Of a stretch of DNA of 64,000 bases, positions 44,004 to 54,200 are shown piece by piece (position 1 is the stretch's first letter; every line of letters starts with the position of its first letter). Position numbers and translations under genes: made by a program. Source of the DNA: Flavobacterium ranwuense (GTDB lineage Bacteria > Bacteroidota > Bacteroidia > Flavobacteriales > Flavobacteriaceae); NCBI RefSeq assembly GCF_004349315.1, contig NZ_SMLH01000007.1, positions 62,001 to 126,000 of the forward strand, given 5' to 3'. The notes beneath the pieces were generated by a model. It searched no databases and was not told where the DNA came from. It saw nothing but the letters and a program-made list of their open reading frames with translations.

Positions 44004-45296
44004 CTACACGATGTGCTCTGCCACTTGATCTAAAGCTTTAATATCAATAGACTCTTCTTTTTCTGGAGAAAGTATATTCCCTTCGACAATGATCTTTTTA
44101 CTGATGTAAATAGAACACAATTGCAAAAGCGCAATAATACCTATGGCATAACGGAGAGCAAAATCTTCTGAAAGGGTGTAATACAAAACCAAAAATGTTC
44201 CGGCTCCGCAAAGTCTTCCAACATATAAACCAGCTTCGTGATTCAATATGTAGGTGAATTCACCTCTTTTTTCAATATGAGAAACAATATCTATGACTCT
44301 TAACTGAATAGGGAAGTAGGCTAAATCCATTAATGGTTTGGCAATTAGCAATAGCAATAAGAATATAATCACTCCTGTTTTATTGTAAAAGAATCCATTT
44401 AAACATGCACCCAAAGCAAAAAGTATAAGTCCTGCGGCAAATGTTTTTATTCTGTCAGACGGCTTAGAAAAGCGCCCGATGAAATAAATGATAATAGCCG
44501 CCAAAATTGCTCCTATAGATTGTGCACTCCCCAAGGCGCCCTCTTCTCCCAATAATTTAAAAATAAGCATAGCTGGAGCGGTTACCAAGAATCCTTGTGC
44601 CAAACCTTTGAAGGTTGCCAAAGACAATAATTTGTACCACAGCGGATGAAACTTGAAAAAGATATATTGCTTTTGCACTGGGTTTTCAAATTTACCTCTG
44701 AAACAAACAACGGAAGCCAAAATAGTAATGGCGAAAACAATTCCTGTGATGATGAGATAGGCATCGTGTTTCTCTGCTTCCCCTGATTTCGACTGAATAA
44801 ACCAACCGATTGTTGCTGGGATTACAATAGCTATTATGGTATAGATAAAAGTCTCTAAACCGTAATAATAGTTACGATTTTTATCATTTGTAATAGCCAA
44901 TGCCAAATAGTCGCGGTTTGACCAATACAATCCAAAAGACATACCCATCGTGATTCCGGCAATTCCGATTCCAGTTAAATCCAATATTTTGAATGACATC
45001 ATGATAATCATGGAAACGCCACTCATCATCATTCCTAAGGAATATAACTTACGAATATTAAAATGTTTCAACAGAAAGCCATTCAATATAAAAGTAAGCG
45101 GAATCCCAGTATAAATTGCCAATTGATAAATAACCACTTTAGAAGTGTCATTGGAGTTTCTCATGATGTATGCTGCCACGAAAATATCGATTACAGGTAA
45201 CACCAAAGCATAAACCAGATTGGTAAAAATTAAGATGCGAAAATTATGGGTCTGACTTTGAAAATGATCAATTTCAGTTTGGATTTTTTTAAACAT
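44004..45296 (-). CDS. MFS-type inner-membrane transporter of the PUL
   Basis: 430 residues with about 12 membrane helices; an MFS arrangement with a central loop (KFENPVQKQYIFFKFHP). It overlaps the GH130 gene by 8 bases, so the two are translationally coupled. In Bacteroidota this pair (MFS plus GH130) carries disaccharides of mannose across the inner membrane for cytoplasmic phosphorolysis. Substrate is therefore probably a beta-mannoside, by association. Confidence 0.85.
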   Translation of the reverse strand: MFKKIQTEIDHFQSQTHNFRILIFTNLVYALVLPVIDIFVAAYIMRNSNDTSKVVIYQLAIYTGIPLTFILNGFLLKHFNIRKLYSLGMMMSGVSMIIMMSFKILDLTGIGIAGITMGMSFGLYWSNRDYLALAITNDKNRNYYYGLETFIYTIIAIVIPATIGWFIQSKSGEAEKHDAYLIITGIVFAITILASVVCFRGKFENPVQKQYIFFKFHPLWYKLLSLATFKGLAQGFLVTAPAMLIFKLLGEEGALGSAQSIGAILAAIIIYFIGRFSKPSDRIKTFAAGLILFALGACLNGFFYNKTGVIIFLLLLLIAKPLMDLAYFPIQLRVIDIVSHIEKRGEFTYILNHEAGLYVGRLCGAGTFLVLYYTLSEDFALRYAIGIIALLQLCSIYISKKIIVEGNILSPEKEESIDIKALDQVAEHIV

Positions 45297-46353
45297 GGCT
45301 AAATTTTAAAAGTGAATAGATTTCTTTAATAGAAAATTTAGCCCCACAAACAAATTCATCCGAAGCGCCGTAGTATATTGTAACCGTATCTCCATCTGGT
45401 TCTAGAATGTGACCGTTTGTAAATACTACATTTCCGAAGAAACCGCTTAATTCGTACTCTGTCGTAGGGACCATTATTGGTAATTCTGTTCTTGCAATTA
45501 CTTTTGTAGGATCATTCAAATCCATTAAAAATGCACCCAAACAATATTGATGATTTTCATTGGCACCATGATAAATTTCTAACCAGCCTTTATCTGTTTT
45601 TATGGGAGCAGCTCCGGCACCAACTCTTTTACTATCCCAAAGTCCTTTTCTTGTTTTAATGATACAATGATGATTCCCCCAATGAATCCCATCGGGTGAA
45701 GAAGCAATCCAAATATAATTTCCACCAATATCAACACTGCTCGGACGGTGTAAAGCATAGAACAAACCATTAATTTTTTCTTCAAAAATGGCACAATCCT
45801 TATTGTGCGCTGGTAGTATCATACCGTGTTTTTCAAAGTCTTTCCAATCAGTAGTCGTACGCAAACCAACACCTACTCCATTATCTGATACCGAAGTGAA
45901 AGTCAGATAATATTTCCCATCTATCAAAGCCACCCTGCAATCTTCTATACCAAATGTTTCTAGGATCCCTTCACCAACTAATGGCGGATAATTCTCAGGT
46001 TCATAAAATTGGCGACCATCCTCACTGCATAACAATCGAAGATGTGATAATGTTGTTAAATAATCAACTCCTTTATAATTAATTACTCTTGCGTCGGTTG
46101 CTATTAATTCAGGATCATCTTTTGGAATCTCAATAATTTTAATAGTACCTGTTTCCGTTAATATGGGAAAAGAAATTATATTATTTTTTTGCTCAGGTCT
46201 TTCTGCAACTCTGACTAAAAGCCAAGTTTTACCTTCAAATTTAAATACCCCTGGATTAAGAAGACAGGTAATTTCTAAGCCTTCGCTACTGGCAGGTATA
46301 TCTGCCGGTGATAATAAAGGGTTTTCTGTAAAACGTTTTGCTATATCTTTCAT
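45289..46353 (-). CDS. Glycoside hydrolase family 130 (beta-mannoside phosphorylase or mannosidase)
   Basis: 354 residues, no signal peptide, so cytoplasmic. GH130 hallmarks: five-bladed propeller start ENPLLSPADIP, the catalytic Asp D138 in FGIEDCRVAL, LHRPSSVD (R203), LWDSKRVGAGAAPI (K242, R243) and IYHGANENHQY (H262). The Arg-Lys-Arg-His set is what phosphate-dependent members use, so phosphorolysis to mannose 1-phosphate is more likely than hydrolysis. The linkage (beta-1,2 or beta-1,4) cannot be told. It overlaps the MFS gene by 8 bases and follows susD. Confidence 0.88.
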   Translation of the reverse strand: MKDIAKRFTENPLLSPADIPASSEGLEITCLLNPGVFKFEGKTWLLVRVAERPEQKNNIISFPILTETGTIKIIEIPKDDPELIATDARVINYKGVDYLTTLSHLRLLCSEDGRQFYEPENYPPLVGEGILETFGIEDCRVALIDGKYYLTFTSVSDNGVGVGLRTTTDWKDFEKHGMILPAHNKDCAIFEEKINGLFYALHRPSSVDIGGNYIWIASSPDGIHWGNHHCIIKTRKGLWDSKRVGAGAAPIKTDKGWLEIYHGANENHQYCLGAFLMDLNDPTKVIARTELPIMVPTTEYELSGFFGNVVFTNGHILEPDGDTVTIYYGASDEFVCGAKFSIKEIYSLLKFSHV

Positions 46354-46381
46354 ACTTCTTAGTAATGTTTATTGTAATTTA

Positions 46382-46427
46382 AAAGGCTAACTCAAATCCA
46401 TATTAGAGTAAATTTGGGTTAACCTTT
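46382..46427 (-). terminator. Hairpin between susD and the GH130 gene
   Basis: AAAGGCTAACTCAAAT (46382-46397) pairs with ATTTGGGTTAACCTTT (46412-46427) with two G-T pairs and a 14-base loop. No T run follows, so it may be an attenuating or mRNA-stabilising stem that sets the ratio of surface proteins to enzymes. Confidence 0.5.
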
Positions 46428-46437
46428 ATTTGGAATA

Positions 46438-47919
46438 TTAATATCCGGTATTTTGTTTCAAAGTTCCGGCTGATGCATCAATTTCTGATTGAGGGATTGG
46501 ATACAACATGTGCTTATCTTGGAAATTTTTCCCGTGTGCGGTCATAACAGCTTTTGCGATTCCCCATCTTTTTAAATCAAGCATTCTTTGATTTTCGAAA
46601 CCAAGTTCTGCTCTTCTTTCTGAAATCAACCAGCCTTTTATAGTCGCTTTATCTGTAGAAGGTAGTCTGTTAAGCAAAGTCCCAACTGGTGCAATTCCGC
46701 CTGTAGTTGTTACAGTAGTTCTTGCTCTATTTCTTATTTGGTTGATTATAGCAATCGCTCCTGAATAATTTCCGGTTTCGTTTAGTGCTTCTGCTTTCCA
46801 AAGTAAGGCATCTGCGTAACGCATGTATACTTTATTAGTAACTGCATCATCATTTCCTTTATTGCCACCATCTAGAGTTCCTAGAATTTTATTTACATTC
46901 TGATTGGCTGCATCTACTGTATAAAGTTTTCTCGGATCATTTGGTTCAAATGAATTTAAGAAATCGGCGCTTGGAGCAAAAAATCCCCATCCTAAAGGAG
47001 CACAAATTCCATTACCTTTTCTTGGAGTTGTATTGGTTTGATGGTCATAAGAAAAAATGACTTCATTATCTGTATACTCTTTAGAAGTACTGAAATTATC
47101 GAAATAATTGGCATTTAAGCTATATCCAAGCGGTGTTAACTCGTCAACTAAAGTTACGACTTCTGACCATTTTTCAGTATACAAAGCGGCTTTTGCCTGA
47201 AGTGCTATCACAGCACCTTTAGAAACTCTCCATTTTTCGGGAGTAGACGAATATTTACTGTTTGGCAATAATCCTTTTGCTAAAACTAAATCTGCTTTAA
47301 GTCTTTCCCAAACCAATGCCTTATCAGCTCTCACTGCAACATCAAAAGCTTCCTGGTATGTTTTTACAGGAGCTAAAATTAATGGCACATCCCCAAAATT
47401 ATTAACCAAAGAGAAATAGTAGTACGATCTTAAGAAATATGCCTCACCCAGCAATTGGTTTTTTCTGGCAGTAGTAATTCCCGTAATAGCTTCAATATCC
47501 GATTTTGTTAATAATTCAATCGCAATATTTAGTCTTTTAATCCCTTCATAGTTATATTTCCATAATCCGTTTGGACCACCATTGGTTGAAGTGTAACTGA
47601 AATTGTTGATTTCGTCCATCCAGGGCTGATCACCATCTGAAGCCCATTTTTTCTCCATATCATCCGATGCGATATCCTGCATGATGTAATCATTTTGAAA
47701 AACAAGACCTCCGCCCCAATCCCATTGTGCCAATATGTTCAATCGGTTTGAGAGCAGTTGATAAGAAGAGTTTACAGAACTTTCTACTGTATTTAATGTT
47801 GGAGTGCTGTTTGCCTGGTCCAAAGTCGTTAATCCGATAGGCTCTTGTGTAAGCGCATCTTCACAACTTACCAATACCATCAAGCTCATTAGAATACCGG
47901 TTTTAAATAAATTTTTCAT
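46438..47919 (-). CDS. SusD/RagB-family surface glycan-binding lipoprotein
   Basis: 493 residues. A lipoprotein signal (MKNLFKTGILMSLMVLVSC, lipid on the Cys in VSCEDAL) is followed by the SusD helical TPR-like scaffold: YFLRSYYYFSLVNNFGDVPL, LVWERLKADL, MRYADALLWKAEALNETGNY and SERRAELGFENQRMLDLKRW. It caps the SusC barrel and captures glycans at the cell surface. It is 24 bases after the susC stop. Confidence 0.95.
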   Translation of the reverse strand: MKNLFKTGILMSLMVLVSCEDALTQEPIGLTTLDQANSTPTLNTVESSVNSSYQLLSNRLNILAQWDWGGGLVFQNDYIMQDIASDDMEKKWASDGDQPWMDEINNFSYTSTNGGPNGLWKYNYEGIKRLNIAIELLTKSDIEAITGITTARKNQLLGEAYFLRSYYYFSLVNNFGDVPLILAPVKTYQEAFDVAVRADKALVWERLKADLVLAKGLLPNSKYSSTPEKWRVSKGAVIALQAKAALYTEKWSEVVTLVDELTPLGYSLNANYFDNFSTSKEYTDNEVIFSYDHQTNTTPRKGNGICAPLGWGFFAPSADFLNSFEPNDPRKLYTVDAANQNVNKILGTLDGGNKGNDDAVTNKVYMRYADALLWKAEALNETGNYSGAIAIINQIRNRARTTVTTTGGIAPVGTLLNRLPSTDKATIKGWLISERRAELGFENQRMLDLKRWGIAKAVMTAHGKNFQDKHMLYPIPQSEIDASAGTLKQNTGY

Positions 47920-47943
47920 AATTTATATTTTTTAATTTTTTAT

Positions 47944-50900
47944 TTAAAGTTTAACTCTTACTCCAAAAATAAACGACCTAGATTGAGGATATGTTCCTTT
48001 GTCAATCAACGAAGTAGATTCCGGATCTAAGCCTGTATAGTCAGTTATTGTAAATAAATTTTGACCTGACGCGTACAAACGCATGTCTTTTATACCAAGA
48101 GCAGATTTATTAAAAGTATACCCAATTTCTAAATTTTTCAATCTCAAATAAGAAGCATCCTCCACAAAAACACTAGAAACATTACCACCACCATTATTAT
48201 TAAAAGTAACGCGAGGAGTTGTATTACTTGTTCCTTCACCATTCCAGCTATCCAATACGGCGGTTGTAGAATTGAACGGACGGCTATCATAATTTAAGAT
48301 TTGTTTCAAATCATTGTAACGATCTACCCCTTCTACTCCTTGCAATAAGAAAGAGATGTCAAAGTTTTTGTAACTCGCATTAAAATTGACACCGTAAGTT
48401 ACTTTTGGAATTGGATTTCCAATAAAAGTTCTGTCATCAGCATTTATTTGTCCATCACTATTTATATCTTTAAACTTAATGTCCCCAGGTTGAGTTGCAT
48501 TAGTATTTGAAAATAAATGAGAACTAACTTCACCTGTATTTTGATAAATACCATCAAATTGATAGCCATAATACGAACTTATTGCTTGACCAACTTCTGT
48601 TTTAGTATGCGTAAAATCGTCAGAAATATTTTTTACAAATTCATGAAGTTTGTTCACTTTGTTTGTTAGCGTAGCAATGTTTGCATTTATACCGTATTTA
48701 AACTCATGGTCGTTGTTTTGAAAATTTACTCCAAATTCAAGTCCTTTATTGTTTACTTCCCCAGCATTTACGTAAGTTCTTTCTATAACTCCCACTGATA
48801 CTGCAGGTAAGCCCACGGTTAATAAAATATCATCGGTAGTTTTTGTAAAATAATCAGCTGTAAAAGTCAATTTGTTATTCAAGATTCCTAAATCAACTCC
48901 AAAGTTAGTTTGCGTAGTAGTTTCCCATTTCAAATCTGGATTACCATAACGTACTACATTTACAACTCCTCCTGTAGAAGATACCAATGTTTCGTAAGCA
49001 TTATTTGGTAATTCTTGATTTCCGGCTTGGCCCCAGCTTGCTCTCAATTTCAAATTAGATATCCAATCTGCTTTCTCCAAAAAATTTTCTTTAGAAACAA
49101 CCCAACCGGCAGAAACCGAAGGAAAATAGCCCCATTTATTGTTAGGACCGAAACGAGAAGAAGCATCCGCTCTCATTGTCGCAGTAGCAAAATATTTGTT
49201 GTCATATCCATAAGTCCCAGAAGCAAAATAAGATAACAAACTCCAGTTACTTGCAGATCCTGAACTGAAAGCATTAGTTGTACTTCCATAATCAAGATAT
49301 CTAAAAGGATCTGTAGTATTGTCAAAATTTTGTCTGCTACCACCTATTGCTGCCTCTTTGCTATTGATATTTTCCATGCCAAGCAATGCATTTACGCTAT
49401 GCAATTCTTTGAATGTTTTAACATAATTCAATGTGTTCGTAAAAGTAAATGTCATTCCCTGACCTCTATTTTCATCTAAACCATTAGGCCTATTGTTTCT
49501 TCCCAAACCATAATATTGATTAGAAGTGTCATTGATATTAGCATCACCAAAATTTTCACTAAAATTTTTGTTATGAGAAAATTTGATATCTACACCTAAA
49601 TTACTTTTGAATTTCAAAGATTTATCGCCTAAGAAAGTATACTCTCCGTATAAATTTCCAAAGGTTTGGAATGTATTGCGTTTATCATCCGTAAAATTAA
49701 CAATGGCAATTGGGTTTGAACCATATTCATAAATTTTGCTCCAACCATCATTTGGACCGGTATAAAAAGGTAAATCAGTATATGGATTTCTTTGAGAATA
49801 CGTTGGATCATTTACATCTTTATAAACTCCCAAAACCGGCGGACGAATCAATGCATTACGTATAACTCCAGGAGCATCACCGCTGGAAGATAATTTATCT
49901 TGTTTTGCGTAGCTCAGCTGTACATTGGTACCCACTTTAAAACGACTGGAAATATCCGCATTAACGTTTGTTCTAAAATTAAACCGTTGGTATTTATCAT
50001 TGTCTTCTACCACAATACCGTCTTGTCCAAAATAACCTCCCGAAATTAAATATTGCATGTTTTCAGAAGCTCCACTTGCCGAAGCTTGGAAATTTTTAGA
50101 TATCCCTGTAGTGAATAACTCATCTTGCCAATCGGTATTGGCCAAGTCGGTTCTGTTTCTGTCTGCTGCATAAGGACTAATAGCCGATGCCGCATTTCCT
50201 GCTGTATTATGCCAAGCCTGATCTTTTACCGTTAAGTACTGATCCGTATTCAACATTTTAGGAAGATTAGTGGCAAAGTGTATTCCTGAGTACATCTCAA
50301 CATCAAAACTGGTCATCCCTTTTATTCCATTTTTAGTCGTAATCAAAACAACACCACCTGCAGCTCTAGATCCATAAATAGCACCTGCAGCAGCATCTTT
50401 CAATACAGTCATTGTTTTCACATCCGATTGATTAAGGAAAGAAATATCACGGGTAGGAACTCCGTCTATAACATACAATACATCATTGTTTCCAAGTGTA
50501 CCTTCTCCTCTAATACGTAATTTTATCCCATCACCAGGAGCTCCAGTATTGGCAGCTACAAAAACACCGGCAATCTGTCCTTGCAAGGCTTGAGCTACAT
50601 CGGCAACCCTTGTTTTGGATAAATCATCCATATCAACGGTACTAACTGCTCCAGTTATGGAAGCTTTCTTTTGACTGGTATACCCTACAATAACTATCTC
50701 ATCTAATTTTTGTGAATCACTAGTTAATATTGCATTGATAATGCTGTTTCCTTTTACCGGAATTTCTTTGGTTAAATATCCTATATAACTAAAAATTAAA
50801 ACAGCATTAGAGTCTACTTTGTTAATTGTAAAATTACCATCAAAATCAGTTACGGTATTTATAGCTGTTCCCTTGACAGTAACATTTACTTGTGGCAATG

Positions 50901-51009
50901 GACCACTACTATCCGAAACAACACCTTTAACGGTTTGGGCATGCATGATACTCCCTGATAAAATTATTCCTAATAGAACTAAATTATAAATGATATTTTT
51001 TCTCATCAT
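47944..51009 (-). CDS. SusC/RagA-family TonB-linked outer-membrane transporter
   Basis: 1021 residues. Signal peptide (ending SIMHAQ), an N-terminal carboxypeptidase-regulatory-like domain (GVVSDSSGPLPQVNVTVKGT), the TonB-dependent plug with VIDGVPTRDISFLNQSDVKT and DAAAGAIYGSRAAGGVVLIT, then a 22-strand barrel ending in SRSFIFGVRVKL. It moves oligosaccharides through the outer membrane using TonB energy with its SusD partner. It is the first gene transcribed after the regulator. Confidence 0.96.
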   Translation of the reverse strand: MMRKNIIYNLVLLGIILSGSIMHAQTVKGVVSDSSGPLPQVNVTVKGTAINTVTDFDGNFTINKVDSNAVLIFSYIGYLTKEIPVKGNSIINAILTSDSQKLDEIVIVGYTSQKKASITGAVSTVDMDDLSKTRVADVAQALQGQIAGVFVAANTGAPGDGIKLRIRGEGTLGNNDVLYVIDGVPTRDISFLNQSDVKTMTVLKDAAAGAIYGSRAAGGVVLITTKNGIKGMTSFDVEMYSGIHFATNLPKMLNTDQYLTVKDQAWHNTAGNAASAISPYAADRNRTDLANTDWQDELFTTGISKNFQASASGASENMQYLISGGYFGQDGIVVEDNDKYQRFNFRTNVNADISSRFKVGTNVQLSYAKQDKLSSSGDAPGVIRNALIRPPVLGVYKDVNDPTYSQRNPYTDLPFYTGPNDGWSKIYEYGSNPIAIVNFTDDKRNTFQTFGNLYGEYTFLGDKSLKFKSNLGVDIKFSHNKNFSENFGDANINDTSNQYYGLGRNNRPNGLDENRGQGMTFTFTNTLNYVKTFKELHSVNALLGMENINSKEAAIGGSRQNFDNTTDPFRYLDYGSTTNAFSSGSASNWSLLSYFASGTYGYDNKYFATATMRADASSRFGPNNKWGYFPSVSAGWVVSKENFLEKADWISNLKLRASWGQAGNQELPNNAYETLVSSTGGVVNVVRYGNPDLKWETTTQTNFGVDLGILNNKLTFTADYFTKTTDDILLTVGLPAVSVGVIERTYVNAGEVNNKGLEFGVNFQNNDHEFKYGINANIATLTNKVNKLHEFVKNISDDFTHTKTEVGQAISSYYGYQFDGIYQNTGEVSSHLFSNTNATQPGDIKFKDINSDGQINADDRTFIGNPIPKVTYGVNFNASYKNFDISFLLQGVEGVDRYNDLKQILNYDSRPFNSTTAVLDSWNGEGTSNTTPRVTFNNNGGGNVSSVFVEDASYLRLKNLEIGYTFNKSALGIKDMRLYASGQNLFTITDYTGLDPESTSLIDKGTYPQSRSFIFGVRVKL

Positions 51010-51141
51010 AGTGAAGTGTTAAATTTATTAATAATTTGAGTTAATTTTTTCATGTTAATAAAAATTTGGTTAATTAAATGCAATAATGGTTTTTTTTGAT
51101 TCAAAAATCATTTTATAAAAGTAATTTCAGAGTACAAAAAA

Positions 51142-51174
51142 AGGTGTACACTATTTCATCAAAAGTGTACACCT
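51142..51174 (-). terminator. Terminator of the HTCS gene
   Basis: AGGTGTACACT (51142-51152) pairs with AGTGTACACCT (51164-51174), 11-base loop, followed on the minus strand by TTTTTTTG. It isolates the regulator from susC; the remaining 132 bases before the susC start (51010-51141) should hold the glycan-induced promoter. Confidence 0.85.
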
Positions 51175-51215
51175 GTATTAAATCATGTTGTTTTTCAGTA
51201 TTTTACAAAAACAAT

Positions 51216-54200
51216 CTAAAACTTAGCTTTGTATTTCAATTGGTAATTTTTAGGAGTGGTATTATATATTTTTTTAAACTCACGGTAAAAATAGGAACGG
51301 TTATTAAAACCCGATTGGTAGCAAACTTCAGAAACGGTCAATACATTTTTACGCAAAAGTTCCGCTGCATACTTCAATCGTATAGTCCGAATTAAATCAC
51401 CGGGAGTAAACCCGAAAAGCTGTTTAATTTTTCGATACAATTGCGAATTACTGATCCCTAATTCTTTCTCAATAAATAAACTTTGAAGATTTTCATTGTC
51501 AATATTATTACGGATAAGTTCAATCACCTTTTTTATAAAATCTTTTTCCTCGTTATTTATGGGAAGAGCAGATAAATTTTCAACCAAAGTATCTTGGGAA
51601 AAATGTTTTAATATGAGTTCTTTTTCTTCCAGCAATTTTTGGATTCGCACTAATAAATGATCGGGATAAAAAGGTTTCGGAATATAAGAATTAGCACCGC
51701 TTTCCAAACCTTCAATTCTATGTATAACCGAATCTTTTGCCGTAAGCATAATAAACGGAATATGACAGGTTTTGATGTCTGTTTTGATTTTTTTACAAAG
51801 TTCTACACCATCCATCAAAGGCATCATTACATCGCTAATGATAATATCAGGGATTTCTTTTTCAAGAATTTCTAAGGCTGCAACACCATTATAGGCTGTA
51901 ATAATTTTATATTTTTCTCCTAATAAATCATCCAAAAACAGATGAATTTCTTTCTCATCTTCGACTATTAAAACCGTTTTACGATTGTCTTCAAGACCTT
52001 CAAGCGATGAAATTTTATTTGGAGTATCATCAGACTTGCTTGGAATTTCTTCAAGGATATTTTTAAGATGCTGAGAAATCAAAATCGGGCTTGCTTCTAC
52101 ATCCAATTCTTTTTCGCTGAATGCGTCTTTGCTGCAAGGCACCAGAATGATAAAGGTGGTCTTCTCATTGGCAACGCTTGAAACCAAAATTTCGCCTCTT
52201 AATACTGTAACCAGTTTTTTAATATAGGCCAATCCAATACCTGTTCTAAACATATCATGATCAATCCCTTTATTCGTATCAGACAGAAAAAATCGATCAA
52301 AGAGAGAATCTAATTTCTCTTTTGGAATTCCTTTACCGGTATTTACAATAGTGATGGTTAATCTTTTTGAACCCTCATCCTGAATGTGGAATTTAAGATC
52401 AATCTTTCCATATACAGGAGTATATTTAAAAGCATTTGACATTAAGTTAAATACTATTTTTTCAATTTTATCCTTATCAAACCATCCGGGTAATGAAGAC
52501 GGAATATCGAGATTATAATCTATATTTTTATCTAATGCCCATTCATCAAACAATTCGGCGATTTGCTCTATCAAGTTAACCAAATCAAATTCCCTTGCAG
52601 TCACTTCTAAATAATCATATTCCGCTTTTCTGAATTCCAATAATTGCTGTGTTAGAAACAATAATCTTGAAGAATTACGCTGAATCATCTGAATGAACTT
52701 CTGATTTCTTTCGCTGAGATTTGCTGTTTCTGATAGTTTTTGAACAGGCCCAACAATCAAAGTTAAAGGAGTTTGAAATTCATGGGCGACATTCGTAAAA
52801 AAGGTAAGCCTGTTTTCGTGAAGTTCTTCTTCTCTTTGTCTAAGCAGCATATTTTGGCTCAATGATTGGCGTTTTTTATAATAACTCAAGACAAAGAGTA
52901 TAAAAAGTGCAATCAATACTAAATAGATTACAGTAGCAAGATTTGATTGCCAGAACACTGGTTTGATACGAATATCAATAGCATGAACCGGTTTACTCCA
53001 AACCCCATCGCTATTAGTCCATTTTATCCACAAGGAATAATTTCCCTTAGGAACATTGGTAAAAGATATAATTCTTCGATTATTAATTGCGTTCCAGTCC
53101 TTATCAAAATTCATCAATAGATAGGCATATTGGCATTTTTCGTTATTGATATATGTCAAAGCCGCTAATTCAATGTCAAAAAAGTTTTGATCGTGATTTA
53201 AAACGATTGAAGGGTGAGTATTAGAATTGGGAGCTATCACTAATCCCTGATAATATGGAATCGCTTGATTTTGTCCGCTAATTTTATCAATAAGAATATC
53301 TGGAACAAGAGAGGATTCTTTTATTTTTTGAGGCAAAAAATAATTAAATCCTTTTATTCCTCCCATAAAAACAAAATCCGACTTAAGATCTTGGTAAAAA
53401 GCCCCATCTGCAAATTCATTATTTTGCAGTCCTTCGTTTTTTGTATAATTAATAAATTTAGAACTATTAAGTATAAAATTTGACAGCCCGAAATTGGTAC
53501 TTATCCAGAGATTAGATTTTTTATCAGAGACAATTCCATGAATGGTATTATTGGGAAGTCCATCTTTAACAGTAAAACTTTTAAAAACGGCGCTTCCGTC
53601 ACTTTTTAAATCTTCCAATAAGTTCAACCCAAAACTGGTTCCTATCCAAAGTCTGTTATTAGCATCCTTCTGCAAACACAAAATATCATTATTGGATAGA
53701 CTTTTGGGGTCATTCTTGATGTTTTTATAAGTGCGAAATTGACCTGATTCTTTATCAAATAGATTCAAACCTCCCAATCGGGTTCCTATCCAAAGCTGAT
53801 TGTCATTCTTCGGAATTATCGAAAAAACAATATTGCTACTTAACGATTTATCACCAGTGTTATTCGCCAGATATTTCTTGAATTCGGTTACTTTTAATTT
53901 TTCTCCTGAACGCTCTATTTTACAACGAACCATCCCATAGCCATTAGTTCCAAGCCAAATAAATCCTTTTTTATCCTGATAAATAGAATAGGTTGACTTA
54001 AAATAATCACATTGTTCATTTCCATCAATTTCTGACCAACTGATAAGCCTTGATTTTTTTAAGTCAAAAACAGTAATGCCATCTCCGTCAGTTCCTATAA
54101 AAACCATATTATCTTGCCCTTTGCATAAAGCAAATACGGCATTATTAATGGAGCTGTTACTTTCATTAAAGTTTTCATATTGTAACGCTTTCTCCGGGTT

